A DNA stretch of 33,609 bases, taken from assembly GCA_937922595.1 (NCBI GenBank), contig CALAIY010000099.1, positions 1 through 33,609 on the forward strand. The letters are read 5' to 3'. Below are positions 19,648 through 29,248 of the stretch, in pieces. The position numbers and the translations under genes are program-made. Source of the stretch: an uncultured Verrucomicrobiales bacterium. GTDB taxonomy: Bacteria; Verrucomicrobiota; Verrucomicrobiia; Verrucomicrobiales; DEV007. How positions within the stretch are numbered: the first letter of the stretch is position 1; the number at the start of each line of letters is the position of its first letter. A model generated the notes under the pieces. The model saw only the letters and a program-made list of their open reading frames with translations, was not told the DNA's origin and did not search any database.

Positions 19648-22600
19648 ATGATATTAAAGAACTGCGTACATTTCATTGTTATGTTACTATCTGTGGTTTC
19701 CGCCCCGGCGGGACTGGTCTGGCACTCGTCACTTGATGGAGATGCTTTGGCCTCACCAGGAAATGATGGTATACCAATTGGGACGCCCTCTGCGGCGAGC
19801 GACCGTTTTGGCAACGCCGGTGGAGCCGTAGAGCTCGACGGATCGGGGGAACATTTCGATATCGGGAGTTTCGGGACGCTGAGTGAGGGGACACTGGCGG
19901 TCTGGGCGAAGCCGAACGGTTTTGGGGGCGAACGTGGTATAATCAATGCGGGCGCTACAGGCGGTGGCACAGCGCGCTATTTCGCCATCTTAACCTCATC
20001 TACAGGAATCGTCCGTGTTGATCTGGATAATGGCTCGGCCCGCAGGGATTCATTCAGCAATGATGCAATCGCTCAGACCGCTTGGAACCATATTGCCGCC
20101 ACGTGGGACGGAACAGGAAATTTGCGTGTCTACATCGATGGAATCGCGCAGACGGACGTCACGAGCGGCTACGCAAGCGTCGCTATGTCCAACAACGCTC
20201 TACTTGGAGCGGATCGCCCTGGAAGCCGTTTTTGGGATGGCTGCCTGGACGATGGGGGGGTCTGGGATGAGGCGCTTTCTGCGCGGAAAATCGCAGCGAT
20301 GCACGGGCTGGCAAAGTTCGTGGGGACGGAGCAGGACGCAGCAGTGATCGATAGTGTGGTGGGCTTCGTCACGCTGGGGCAGAGAACCACTACCGGTGGC
20401 GAAACGTGGGAATATGTGAACGGGCTCACCGGGGCTACCGGTGTCACCGGTGGGAGCATCGCGGGTGGGGACGCCTTCATTGTGCTCGATGCAAGTACAG
20501 GGCGGGGGATCGCGCAGATCAATGTGCCGTCTCCGCCGGAAGTAGTCAATGATGCTGCGACCGCGATCACCCCAAATAGTGCCCGACTTGGTGGCACGGT
20601 GACGTCGACCGGTGGCGAAAATCCCGAGGTCACACTCTATTACGGCACTACAGACGGCGGCACGAGCCCAGGAAGCTGGGAAAACTCCGTAAACCTAGGT
20701 GTGCAGACTGGCTCCTTTTCGAGCGAGGTCTTCGGCCTTGTAGAGGATACAGTCTACTTTCACACCGTTTCTGCCACCAATATGGAAGGCACAGCCTGGG
20801 CCTCGCCCTCGCTTAGCTTTACCGCCTCCGAATATTCCGAAATCTTTATCAATGAGTTCATGGCCTCGAATGGTGGGGGAACTCCCGTCCCCAATCAGGT
20901 GCCGGGATCAAGCGAGGACTGGATTGAAATCCTCAACGCAGGCACAGAATTTATCGACCTCGGAGGCTGGCACCTCACCGACGATTCCGATACCCTCGAT
21001 AAGTGGACTTTCCCCGCAGGCACTACGGTTCCCCCCGGCGGCTTTTTGGTAGTTTTCGCCTCCGGCGATGACACACCAGATGCTAATGGAAACCTGCACA
21101 CGAATTTCAAGCTCTCCGCCGGGGGCGAATATGTTGCCCTGGTGCGCCCCACGCTCACTGTCGCCAGTGAGTTTGGCCCGTCAGGTAGCAACTATCCTAA
21201 GCAAGAAAGCGACATCTCTTACGGCCTCCTCCCATCCACCCTCGAGTCCTTATACTTCCAGGTTCCGACGCCCGGTGCTGCGAATGATCCCGGCGGCGTA
21301 TTGCTCGTGGCTGATACGAATTTCAGCCACAAACGCGGCTACTACACGTCCGCGATCAGCGTCGCCATTACGAGCGACACCTCTGACGCCTCCATCCGCT
21401 ACACCACCGACGGCACCCTCCCAACTCTCTCGAATGGCAGCACCTATAGCAGCCCGATCACCATCTCTACCTCCACCGCTCTCCGCGCCCGCGCCTATAA
21501 AACCGGCCAGCAGGAGACAGACGTTGATACCCAGACCTACATCTTTCCCATAAATCTCGCTACACAGACAAAGCCTGCTGGCTACCCAAATTCGTGGACG
21601 AACAACGATTATGAGGTCGATCCCTCGGTATCTCAGTCCAGCACCTATTCCACGCGTTTCCAAGAAGGCCTCCGCTCCGTGCCCACTCTCGCACTCGTCG
21701 GAGATCCGGACGATTTCTTCGGCACCAATGGAATCTGGGCCAACACGAATGACCGCAACCTTCTCGCCGCCGTCTCTGCAGAATACTTCCAGCCCGACCC
21801 AACAACCGACGGAGTCAATGTGCTCAGCGGTTTCCAGATCGACTGCGCGGCCAAGCTCCAGGGAGGTGCCAGCCGCAACCCCGGTAGCGCCGTGAAGCAC
21901 TCGATGAGCCTACGCTTCAAAGATGGCTTCGGACCGGGGAAGCTCAATTACCCCCTTTTCGACGACACAGAGGTGACCACCTTCGATAGCTTCCAGCTAC
22001 GCGCAATGTACAACAATTCCTGGGTCCACAGCGACGCCGGCCAGCGAGCCCGCTCCACGATGATCCGCGACCAATGGGCGCGCGAATCGATGATCGATAT
22101 GGGGAACCTAGATGGCGGCCACGGCCACTTCGCGCACGTCTACATCAACGGTCTCTATTGGGGGCTCTATAACCTCCACGAGCGTCTCGAAAACGACCAC
22201 TACGCCGCCTACAATGGATACGACGACAGCGAGATCTTTGGCCGGAACCCGGGCTCGCCGACCTCCGAAGAGAGCGCCTCCTACAATCAGATGATCAACG
22301 TTGTCACCAGCAGCAGTAGCACCTGGTCCCAAATCGAAGCAGTGATCGACGTCGATAACTACATCGACTACGTCATCGTCGAGTATTTTGGGCGTAATGC
22401 CGACCTGAAAAATAACGGCAACTGGCGCTGCGCCGGTGGCGGTAGCGCCAACGCCCCGTGGCGTTTCTACTGCTGGGACACCGAGCGTATATTCGAAAGC
22501 CCATCCAATACCAATCCTCCTAGTAATAGCGGGCAGTTTGATGGAGCGCTCATCTTCGATGACCTGGAAACACACCGCGAATTCCGCGTGCGCTTTGCCG

Positions 22601-25257
22601 ACCGAGCCTACAAGCACCTCTTCAATGGAGGCTCTCTTACAAACCTCGAAAACCGCGCCCGCTTCGAAAAATTCGCCCTCGAGATCGATACCGCGATCAT
22701 CTGCGAGTCCGCCCGCTGGGGCGACGACCGCGGCACCACATACACCCGAGACAGCCACTGGATGCCTGCGGTTTACGGCACGCCGAACGGCCCCGGGACG
22801 AACCCCACAAATGGCGTTCTCGGCTCCTGGTTCCCCACCACCGGCACCAATCGCACCAGCCGTATCATCAACGATTGGGAATTCAGGACCTTTAGCGGCA
22901 CATCCGATACCTATCTCGGCACCATCGATGCTCCACTTTATAGGGTAAACGGCGCTCTCCAGCACGGCGGAGAAATCCCCTCGGGCGGCACCCTTTCCGC
23001 CTCCACCAGCACTGGTACCGTCTACTACACTACCAATGGCACCGACCCACGCAGCGAAGGCGGTGGCCTCGCCCCCGGCGCCGTAGCCCTCTCCGGGAAT
23101 ATCAACCTCACTGCCAGCGGACTCGTCCGCGCCCGCGTCCGGGTCGGTGGCGGGGATTCCTGGTCACCTCTCACCGAAGCCACCTTCTACCTTGAGTCCC
23201 TAGCTGGTGCTGGCGACCTAGCCATCACTGAAATCAATTACAATCCTCACAAGCCCACCGTCCTTGAGCAGCAGCAGCCTGGAGGCCCGTTCACCCGCGA
23301 TGACTTCGAATTCATCGAGGTGCAGAATCTCTCCGCCTCCTCCATCAATCTCGAAGGCATACGGTTTGATGATGGAGTCAATGCCACCGCCGGGATCTTC
23401 GCCCTCGCACCCGGAGCATACGCCGTCTTCGTCGCCAACACGGATGCCTTCGCCTCCCGCTACGGCGGGATTGCCATTGCGGGCACCTTCACCGGCCAAC
23501 TCAGCGATAGCGGGGAAACTATCCGCCTCCGCTCCGCCTCCGATACCGTGCTCCAAAGTTTCGCCTACGGCGATTCAGGCCCCTGGCCCAGCCGGCCGGA
23601 CGGCGACGGCTCCTCCCTTGAGCGCATCACCGCCACGAGCACCGCTGGCGACCCCGTTAATTGGCGTGCGAGTTCCGAATACAGCGGCAGCCCCGGTGCC
23701 GCCGGCCTAGGCCCAGATGGCCGCATCGTTATCAACGAGGTCTTGAGCCACACCGACCTCCCGCTCACCGACTCAATCGAACTCCACAACACCACCAATT
23801 CGGTCATCGATATTGAAAACTGGTATCTCAGCGACAGCAAATCGACCTACCGCAGCTACTGCGTTCCCACCACCACCGAAATCCCCGCTGGAGGCTATGT
23901 CACCTTCGCCGAATCAGATTTTAACACTGCCACCGCATCCGCAATCTCGAGTTACACCGGCAGCGCTGGCGCCGCTCCCACTACCGTCATCACTGCCGCA
24001 CCTCACGGTTTATCCGATGGAGATACTATCACCATCTCCGGCTACGGCGGCTTCGGGGATTACAATGAGACCTTCGAGGTCATCATCACCACCGCTTCCC
24101 AATTCACTATCGACACCGCGTTCCTCGATTCCAATTCCACCGCTGGCACCTGGACGCGATACCGCCCCTTCGCCCTCAGCGGCTCCAATGGTGAAAAACT
24201 CACCCTCCTCGAAGCAAATTCCGGCGGCGAGCTCCTCCGCTTCGTCGACACCGTCGAATTCGCGGCAGCCTTCAATGGCGAAGCCCTCGGCCGCTGGCCA
24301 AACGGCGCGGGCTCCAGCACGCTTACACCGATGGCTGCCAGATCTCTCAACAGCGTAAACCCCGGCCCGCGCGTCGGTCCTGTCATCATCTCCGAGATCA
24401 ACTTCGCTCCCCAGGCGGCTTCGGCCGACGAACTCGAATTCGTCGAACTCTGCAATACCGGAACCGCCACCGAAAACCTCGCAAACTGGCGCCTACGCGG
24501 CGGAGCCGACTTCAATTTTACCGGAGCCTACGAACTCGCCCCCCGCGGCCTGCTCGTGGTCGTCCCGTTCGATCCCGCGCTCGATTCCTCTGCCACCGCC
24601 AGCTTCCGCGCCTTCTACGGCATCAGCGCCGCGATCCCGCTGGCAGGACCTTTCACCGATGGCCCGCTCAATAATGATTCCGGCACCCTGCGCCTCCAGC
24701 GCCCCGACTCGCCCCCTGCGAGCGACCCCGACGATTTCCCCCAAGTCACCGAAGACAGTGTCACTTACTCCCAGGCTCTGCCATGGCCTCAAGACACCGT
24801 TGCCGGAGGGAATTCGCTCAACCGCGCCACCCCCGAGAGCTTCGGTAATTTCCCCACAAGCTGGTTTGGTGACGGCCCCACACCGGGCGGCAAGCTGCTT
24901 AACTATGCCTCCTGGGCACAGATTTTCAGCCCCGGCGATCCCACTGCAGATCCTGACGGCGACGGCATCGCAAACCTCATCGAATTCGCCTTTGGGCTAA
25001 ACCCCACCCTGCCCGACGACACCGAAGGGATGCTTCCCATCCTCAGTAGCTCCGGCGGAGACTTCTCCTTCACCTTCCGGCAAAACACCCTACTCCGCGG
25101 CATCACATATCGCATCGAAACCTCGCCCGACCTCGAAATATGGACACCCCTCCCCAGCACAATCACTAGCACTGCCGACTTCGTAAACACCCGGACTGCC
25201 ACGATTAGCTCTACGGACAATCGCCGCTTCATCCGTCTTGCGGTAACCGAGGAGTAA
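19648..25257 (+). CDS. Giant secreted protein: LamG-like, Fn3-like, four LTD and two chitobiase-like modules with a CotH-kinase domain
   Basis: This 1869-residue protein has a signal peptide (hydrophobic IVMLLSVVSAPAG). Its modules, with approximate residues, are: LamG-like (21-225, WNHIAATWDG and RVYIDG); Fn3-like (295-392); LTD 1 (398-545, DWIEILNAGTEFIDLGGWHL); chitobiase-type C-terminal module (552-640, IRYTTDGTLPTLSNG); CotH kinase (676-985); second chitobiase-type module (1097-1185); and LTD 2, 3 and 4 starting near 1190, 1357 and 1576. The CotH active-site aspartates appear kept: D919 in NADLKNN and D944 in CWDTE. The C-terminal tail from 1756 carries DPTADPDGDGIANLIEFAFG and YRIETSPDLEIWTPL, as in many verrucomicrobial secreted proteins. 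Domain calls are from pattern recognition. It is probably an extracellular or surface protein that may phosphorylate secreted targets; substrates are unknown. Confidence 0.9.
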   Translation: MILKNCVHFIVMLLSVVSAPAGLVWHSSLDGDALASPGNDGIPIGTPSAASDRFGNAGGAVELDGSGEHFDIGSFGTLSEGTLAVWAKPNGFGGERGIINAGATGGGTARYFAILTSSTGIVRVDLDNGSARRDSFSNDAIAQTAWNHIAATWDGTGNLRVYIDGIAQTDVTSGYASVAMSNNALLGADRPGSRFWDGCLDDGGVWDEALSARKIAAMHGLAKFVGTEQDAAVIDSVVGFVTLGQRTTTGGETWEYVNGLTGATGVTGGSIAGGDAFIVLDASTGRGIAQINVPSPPEVVNDAATAITPNSARLGGTVTSTGGENPEVTLYYGTTDGGTSPGSWENSVNLGVQTGSFSSEVFGLVEDTVYFHTVSATNMEGTAWASPSLSFTASEYSEIFINEFMASNGGGTPVPNQVPGSSEDWIEILNAGTEFIDLGGWHLTDDSDTLDKWTFPAGTTVPPGGFLVVFASGDDTPDANGNLHTNFKLSAGGEYVALVRPTLTVASEFGPSGSNYPKQESDISYGLLPSTLESLYFQVPTPGAANDPGGVLLVADTNFSHKRGYYTSAISVAITSDTSDASIRYTTDGTLPTLSNGSTYSSPITISTSTALRARAYKTGQQETDVDTQTYIFPINLATQTKPAGYPNSWTNNDYEVDPSVSQSSTYSTRFQEGLRSVPTLALVGDPDDFFGTNGIWANTNDRNLLAAVSAEYFQPDPTTDGVNVLSGFQIDCAAKLQGGASRNPGSAVKHSMSLRFKDGFGPGKLNYPLFDDTEVTTFDSFQLRAMYNNSWVHSDAGQRARSTMIRDQWARESMIDMGNLDGGHGHFAHVYINGLYWGLYNLHERLENDHYAAYNGYDDSEIFGRNPGSPTSEESASYNQMINVVTSSSSTWSQIEAVIDVDNYIDYVIVEYFGRNADLKNNGNWRCAGGGSANAPWRFYCWDTERIFESPSNTNPPSNSGQFDGALIFDDLETHREFRVRFADRAYKHLFNGGSLTNLENRARFEKFALEIDTAIICESARWGDDRGTTYTRDSHWMPAVYGTPNGPGTNPTNGVLGSWFPTTGTNRTSRIINDWEFRTFSGTSDTYLGTIDAPLYRVNGALQHGGEIPSGGTLSASTSTGTVYYTTNGTDPRSEGGGLAPGAVALSGNINLTASGLVRARVRVGGGDSWSPLTEATFYLESLAGAGDLAITEINYNPHKPTVLEQQQPGGPFTRDDFEFIEVQNLSASSINLEGIRFDDGVNATAGIFALAPGAYAVFVANTDAFASRYGGIAIAGTFTGQLSDSGETIRLRSASDTVLQSFAYGDSGPWPSRPDGDGSSLERITATSTAGDPVNWRASSEYSGSPGAAGLGPDGRIVINEVLSHTDLPLTDSIELHNTTNSVIDIENWYLSDSKSTYRSYCVPTTTEIPAGGYVTFAESDFNTATASAISSYTGSAGAAPTTVITAAPHGLSDGDTITISGYGGFGDYNETFEVIITTASQFTIDTAFLDSNSTAGTWTRYRPFALSGSNGEKLTLLEANSGGELLRFVDTVEFAAAFNGEALGRWPNGAGSSTLTPMAARSLNSVNPGPRVGPVIISEINFAPQAASADELEFVELCNTGTATENLANWRLRGGADFNFTGAYELAPRGLLVVVPFDPALDSSATASFRAFYGISAAIPLAGPFTDGPLNNDSGTLRLQRPDSPPASDPDDFPQVTEDSVTYSQALPWPQDTVAGGNSLNRATPESFGNFPTSWFGDGPTPGGKLLNYASWAQIFSPGDPTADPDGDGIANLIEFAFGLNPTLPDDTEGMLPILSSSGGDFSFTFRQNTLLRGITYRIETSPDLEIWTPLPSTITSTADFVNTRTATISSTDNRRFIRLAVTEE

Positions 25258-25263
25258 CCACTA

Positions 25264-25610
25264 GGCGCCAATGAAGGCCGCGGGGCGGGCTCCCGAGATT
25301 ATGAACACGATCAAGGGAGCCAGTTTACCGGTGATGAGTGGATATCCCCCCCTGGATGGACAATGTACTCATAGCGCACCTCTGGAGGAGCCTGAAATAC
25401 GAAGACCTGCGGCAGTGGACTACCAAACGGGGCGGACGTGAAAGCAAGGATCGGAAAAACTGGACGCACTTCTACAACCGCCAGCGCAAGCACCAGGCGC
25501 TAGGCTACACGACACCTTGGAGCCACTACCGACCAGAGGTGGAGGAACCCAAATGGCAAAACTCTAACAAACAACGCCCCCCTAAGTTGAATGAAGCCTG
25601 GGCGGCCTAA
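25264..25610 (+). pseudogene. Remnant of an IS3-family transposase (OrfB C-terminal part)
   Basis: Three frames together read like the end of an IS3-type integrase. PEIMNT is in one frame near 25292, DQGSQFTGDEWI in the next near 25309, and PPWMDNVLIAHLWRSLKYED in a third from 25346. HFYNRQRKHQALGYTTPWSHY follows the last. At least two frameshifts and loss of about 15 residues between DEWI and WMDN show it is dead. It starts only a few bases after the giant gene stops, and no terminal repeats were identified. Only the last 90 codons are open. Confidence 0.82.
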
Positions 25611-25739
25611 AAAAGGCTTCACCCTCCCAGCCCCCCCGCCCCCCCTCAAAAAAGACCTGCCTCTGGCAGCTTCAATAAGATCGCTTCGCGACTGGCTCCG
25701 TTCCCGACCCCACTTCAAAAAATGATCATCCTAAGATCG

Positions 25740-26056
25740 GCAGATAAGTCATATCTCGATTGAATATAGAAAACTTCTGACCCCAGAAAAACGAAATGCT
25801 CGACGGAGAGGCCTTCCAGGAAACAGCATGGATTCACTGTAGGTAGGCTAGCGGATTAAACTGTCGATTTTGCTTGCTTCGAAGACGCAAAAAAACTCGG
25901 CCTAGATATTCCGCCAGGGAAAAGAGCCTGATCGATCCATGTAGCAACCTGATCAAGCTCAAGCCTTGCGACATCCTCCCGTTCGACTGCCGTCACAATG
26001 GGCACTTCTTCTTTCCCGTTTTTATCGAAAATAGGTGCCTCCTGCTCTTTATTTCC
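25740..26056 (-). pseudogene. Decayed ectodomain region of the upstream kinase, beyond its stop codon
   Basis: Reading on in frame past the TGA at 26057-26059 gives 66 open codons. They include GNKEQEAPIF, then VATWIDQALFPGGISRPSFF, which align with EEKEQEQEKE and IATWCDQSPFGGVSRASFF in the intact neighbour kinase (27245-29248). From about 25830 a different frame reads HAVSWKASPSSISFF and FNRDM, matching KAVLQLGKPSCFSV and YCNREI of the neighbour. So a stop codon and at least one frameshift separate this sequence from the kinase. It is non-coding today unless the stop is read through. Confidence 0.72.
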
Positions 26057-27148
26057 TCATCCGCCCCGGAGAGCGACGACGATTACAGCAGCGCATGCAG
26101 CCGTGAGAATTGTAATGCCAGCAATCCATACCGGGGTCGAAATCTGCTTTCCTGTGACTGAATTCATTCCCGATTTTCTCTCGGCGATTTCCTTCTGCTT
26201 TTGCAAGTAGACCTCAGTCGCCGAAAGGCTTGCGCGACCAGTCTCGGTGATCGCAGCCACTTGCTGAGTAGCAGGCTCCTCGGCGAGTGGCGGGGCTGCA
26301 GGTAGGCCGTGCTCTTGGGCGATAAGGCGAAGCTGCTGAAGGGCTTTTGCTGCTGTCTTCGGGCGATCTTCCGGATCACGGGCGATCATGGAGACCACCC
26401 AGTTGCACAAATCCTCGGGCACGTCAGGACGAAGTGTAGCAAGGTCTTTCGGCGTGTGATCGAGGTGCGCGTCCATCACAGCTGCGGTGGTTTCCCCATC
26501 GAATGCATACTCACTGGTGAGAGCGTAGAAGAAGACGCATCCTAGCTGATAAAGATCACAGCGAGCATCGAGCGGCTGACGCAGAAACTGCTCAGGTGCC
26601 ATGAAATAGATTGATCCGAGAATCGAGCGCGATTGATCTACTGTCTGGAGCGCCGGAGTCGCACTGAATTTTGCCAGGCCGAAATCAAGGATCTTTACCT
26701 TCGATTCACCTCCGGTGACCTGAGTGACAAACAAGTTCGATGGCTTGAGGTCGCGGTGTAAAAGATTACGTGAATGAGCCACAGAAAGACCTTCAAGGCA
26801 CTGTTCAGCAAGTTCGCTGAGGGTATCGACATGAAGTTGTGAGTTCTGCGCAAGCTCTTCTAGGGTCTCCCCCTCGAGAAGCTCCATGATGATGTAGAGA
26901 CCGTCCTCGTCCTCGCCGTAGTCGTATACGGTGATGATATTCGGGTGCTGAAAAACTGAAAGGGCACGCGCTTCTTTGATGAGGTCGCTGCCAAGCTTCG
27001 CTTGATCTTCGGATTCATCAGGCGGGAGAAGTCGCTTCACCGCGACCATACGACCAAGACGCGTATCTTTCGCTTTATAAACCGCACCGACACCACCTGC
27101 GCCGATACGGCTAATGATTTCGTATCTATCTTGGAAGTCGTCGGCCAC
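26057..27148 (-). CDS. Transmembrane serine/threonine protein kinase, ectodomain truncated
   Basis: This 363-residue protein starts at GTG 27148. A Hanks-type kinase domain spans about 9-272: glycine loop GAGGVGAVYKAKD (17-29), K38 in VAVKRL, HRDLKPSN (131-138), DFGLAK (155-160), MAPEQF and DLYQLGCVFF. All catalytic residues are present. A juxtamembrane stretch leads to one membrane helix (WIAGITILTAACAAVIVVAL), and the protein stops three residues later. The kinase part is almost identical to the next gene, which continues for about 300 residues outside the membrane. Downstream sequence shows that this copy once did too. The kinase itself looks functional but should no longer sense through an ectodomain. 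Confidence 0.92.
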   Translation of the reverse strand: MADDFQDRYEIISRIGAGGVGAVYKAKDTRLGRMVAVKRLLPPDESEDQAKLGSDLIKEARALSVFQHPNIITVYDYGEDEDGLYIIMELLEGETLEELAQNSQLHVDTLSELAEQCLEGLSVAHSRNLLHRDLKPSNLFVTQVTGGESKVKILDFGLAKFSATPALQTVDQSRSILGSIYFMAPEQFLRQPLDARCDLYQLGCVFFYALTSEYAFDGETTAAVMDAHLDHTPKDLATLRPDVPEDLCNWVVSMIARDPEDRPKTAAKALQQLRLIAQEHGLPAAPPLAEEPATQQVAAITETGRASLSATEVYLQKQKEIAERKSGMNSVTGKQISTPVWIAGITILTAACAAVIVVALRGG

Positions 27149-27170
27149 CGCTAAATAAAGGGAACTTAAT
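26057..27170 (-). repeat. Tandem duplication, copy A (kinase plus upstream leader)
   Basis: This unit aligns with 28157-29270 at an offset of exactly 2100 bp with no net indel across the kinase frame. The similarity includes about 20 bp before the start codons (CCCTTTATTTAGCGGTGGCC against CCCCTTATTTAACCGTGGCC). Most differences in the kinase domain are synonymous. Confidence 0.8.
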
Positions 27171-27244
27171 CACTGCTAAGTGCAGTCAACTTCCATCTTT
27201 TCATTACTAATATTGATAATCATTACAAACCCAGAAACGGTGAC

Positions 27245-29248
27245 CTACAGCGCACGCTCCCACATATCGCGAGCGAATTCACCCCGCTCACTACGGGAAG
27301 CCTCGCTCCCAGAAACGACTTTAATGGAAAATATGTCTCCAACAAAATCACTAAATATTTCGGGTGATGACAAACCATCTCTATGAGGTTGCCGGAAGCC
27401 TCCTATTCTAAGGATATTTCCGAAATGAATGGGCTCAACAAACTCTGCTTTCGAATCACTGAGCGCACGTCCAGCTTCATTCCAATTCGTGATACAAACG
27501 GATTTACGGTTTTTTGCAATACCAAGTTCGAACAAAACGGGACCAGACGCCTTGGTTGTAGAAACCTTAGGACTGTTAGTAAAAGTTCCGTTTACCTCAA
27601 AGGTGAATCCAACTTCAGAATCAGATATGTAGAGACTGTAAAGAGGAGCCGTTAAATCCTTCTTTTCCCAATTCAGAATCCCCATAAAATTCTCGGAACC
27701 CACTTTCGGCGAGGCCAATATGAAAAATGATACGGCTCCATCCTCACTTGCCATCTTGCTTAGTTCCGCGCCTTGATCGATTTCCCTATTACAATAGAGA
27801 ACCTCTCGTCCAGAAAAGCGGACTGAGAAGCAGGACGGTTTTCCGAGTTGTAGAACCGCTTTGCTATAGACAGGCTGAAAGCCCCTCGCTTCGTGCTTAT
27901 CATTGATGAAAAAACTTGCTCTGGACACTCCTCCGAAAGGAGATTGATCGCACCACGTTGCTATCCGATCTCCCAATTTCGCAAGATCATTGCCATCGCC
28001 GCCTGAGCTTACGATCACCTGCTTGGAAGCATCGAGATCCAGCTCTAGCATTGCCTTCGCCTCCAGATTCTCTATGGGCTCGAATGCTACAGGCTCTACT
28101 TCGTTGGCGATTTCCTCGAAAGATGACACCTCCTTCTCTTGCTCTTGCTCTTTTTCCTCCCCACCATTAAGGGCCGTAATAATCACTCCAGTGAATGCGG
28201 CGGCGAGCACAGCAATACCCAAGCCCCATACCGGGGTTGATATCTGTTTTTCGGTGACTGATTTAACTACCGATTTTTTCTCGGCGAGTTCTTTCTGCTT
28301 TTGCAGGTAGATTTCCGTAGCCGATAGGCTTGTCCTACCAGTCTCTGTGATCGCGGCCACTTGCTGAGTAGCCGGCTCTTCATCAAGCGGGGGAGATGCA
28401 GGAAGACCATGTTTTTGAGCGATCAGCCGAAGCTGCTGAAGGGCTTTTGCTGCTGTCTTCGGGCGATCTTCCGGATCACGGGCGATCATGGAGATTACCC
28501 AGTTGCACAAATCCTCGGGTACATCCGGGCGAAGTGCCGCAAGGTCTTTCGGCGTGTGATCGAGGTGTGCGTCCATCACCGCAGCGGTAGTTTCCCCATC
28601 AAAAGCGTACTCACTGGTGAGCGCGTAAAAGAATACGCAACCGAGCTGGTACAGGTCGCAGCGAGCATCGAGTGGCTGACGCAAAAACTGCTCGGGTGCC
28701 ATGAAGTAGATTGATCCGAGGATCGAACGTGACTGATCGACGGTCTGGAGTGCTGGAGTCGCACTAAATTTGGCGAGACCAAAATCAAGTATTTTAACCT
28801 GGGCTTCACCACCTGTGACCTGAGTAACAAAGAGATTCGATGGCTTCAGATCTCGGTGCAACAGATTGCGGGAGTGCGCGACAGAAAGGCCTTCGAGGCA
28901 TTGCTCGGCCAGTTCACTGAGAGTATCGACATGGAGTTGTGAGTTCTGCGCAAGCTCTTCTACCGTCTCGCCCTCAAGAAGCTCCATGATGATGTAGAGA
29001 CCGTCCTCGTCCTCGCCGTAATCAAATACGGTGAGGATATTCGGATGCTGGAACGCGGAGAGCGCACGCGCCTCTTTGATTAGATCGCTGCCAAGCTTGG
29101 CTTGATCCTCAGATTCATCTGGCGGGAGAAGACGCTTCACCGCGACCATACGGCCAAGACGCGTGTCTTTCGCTTTGTAGACCGCACCGACACCACCTGC
29201 GCCAATGCGACCAATTATTTCGTATCTATCTTGAAAGTCTTCGGCCAC
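27245..29248 (-). CDS. Transmembrane serine/threonine protein kinase with LamG-like ectodomain
   Basis: This 667-residue protein starts at GTG 29248. The Hanks kinase domain (about 9-272) has GAGGVGAVYKAKD, VAVKRL, HRDLKPSN, ILDFGLAK and MAPEQF. One membrane helix follows at about 337-358 (GLGIAVLAAAFTGVIITAL). An acidic linker (EEKEQEQEKE) comes next. Residues about 400-650 look like a concanavalin/LamG-type beta-sandwich (IATWCDQSPFGGVSRASFF, SVRFSGREVLYCNRE, ILRIGGFRQ). Kinases of this architecture are common in PVC bacteria; the ligand is unknown. It is the intact member of a tandem pair with 26057-27148, and a possible -10 box lies about 31 bp upstream. Confidence 0.93.
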   Translation of the reverse strand: MAEDFQDRYEIIGRIGAGGVGAVYKAKDTRLGRMVAVKRLLPPDESEDQAKLGSDLIKEARALSAFQHPNILTVFDYGEDEDGLYIIMELLEGETVEELAQNSQLHVDTLSELAEQCLEGLSVAHSRNLLHRDLKPSNLFVTQVTGGEAQVKILDFGLAKFSATPALQTVDQSRSILGSIYFMAPEQFLRQPLDARCDLYQLGCVFFYALTSEYAFDGETTAAVMDAHLDHTPKDLAALRPDVPEDLCNWVISMIARDPEDRPKTAAKALQQLRLIAQKHGLPASPPLDEEPATQQVAAITETGRTSLSATEIYLQKQKELAEKKSVVKSVTEKQISTPVWGLGIAVLAAAFTGVIITALNGGEEKEQEQEKEVSSFEEIANEVEPVAFEPIENLEAKAMLELDLDASKQVIVSSGGDGNDLAKLGDRIATWCDQSPFGGVSRASFFINDKHEARGFQPVYSKAVLQLGKPSCFSVRFSGREVLYCNREIDQGAELSKMASEDGAVSFFILASPKVGSENFMGILNWEKKDLTAPLYSLYISDSEVGFTFEVNGTFTNSPKVSTTKASGPVLFELGIAKNRKSVCITNWNEAGRALSDSKAEFVEPIHFGNILRIGGFRQPHRDGLSSPEIFSDFVGDIFSIKVVSGSEASRSERGEFARDMWERAL

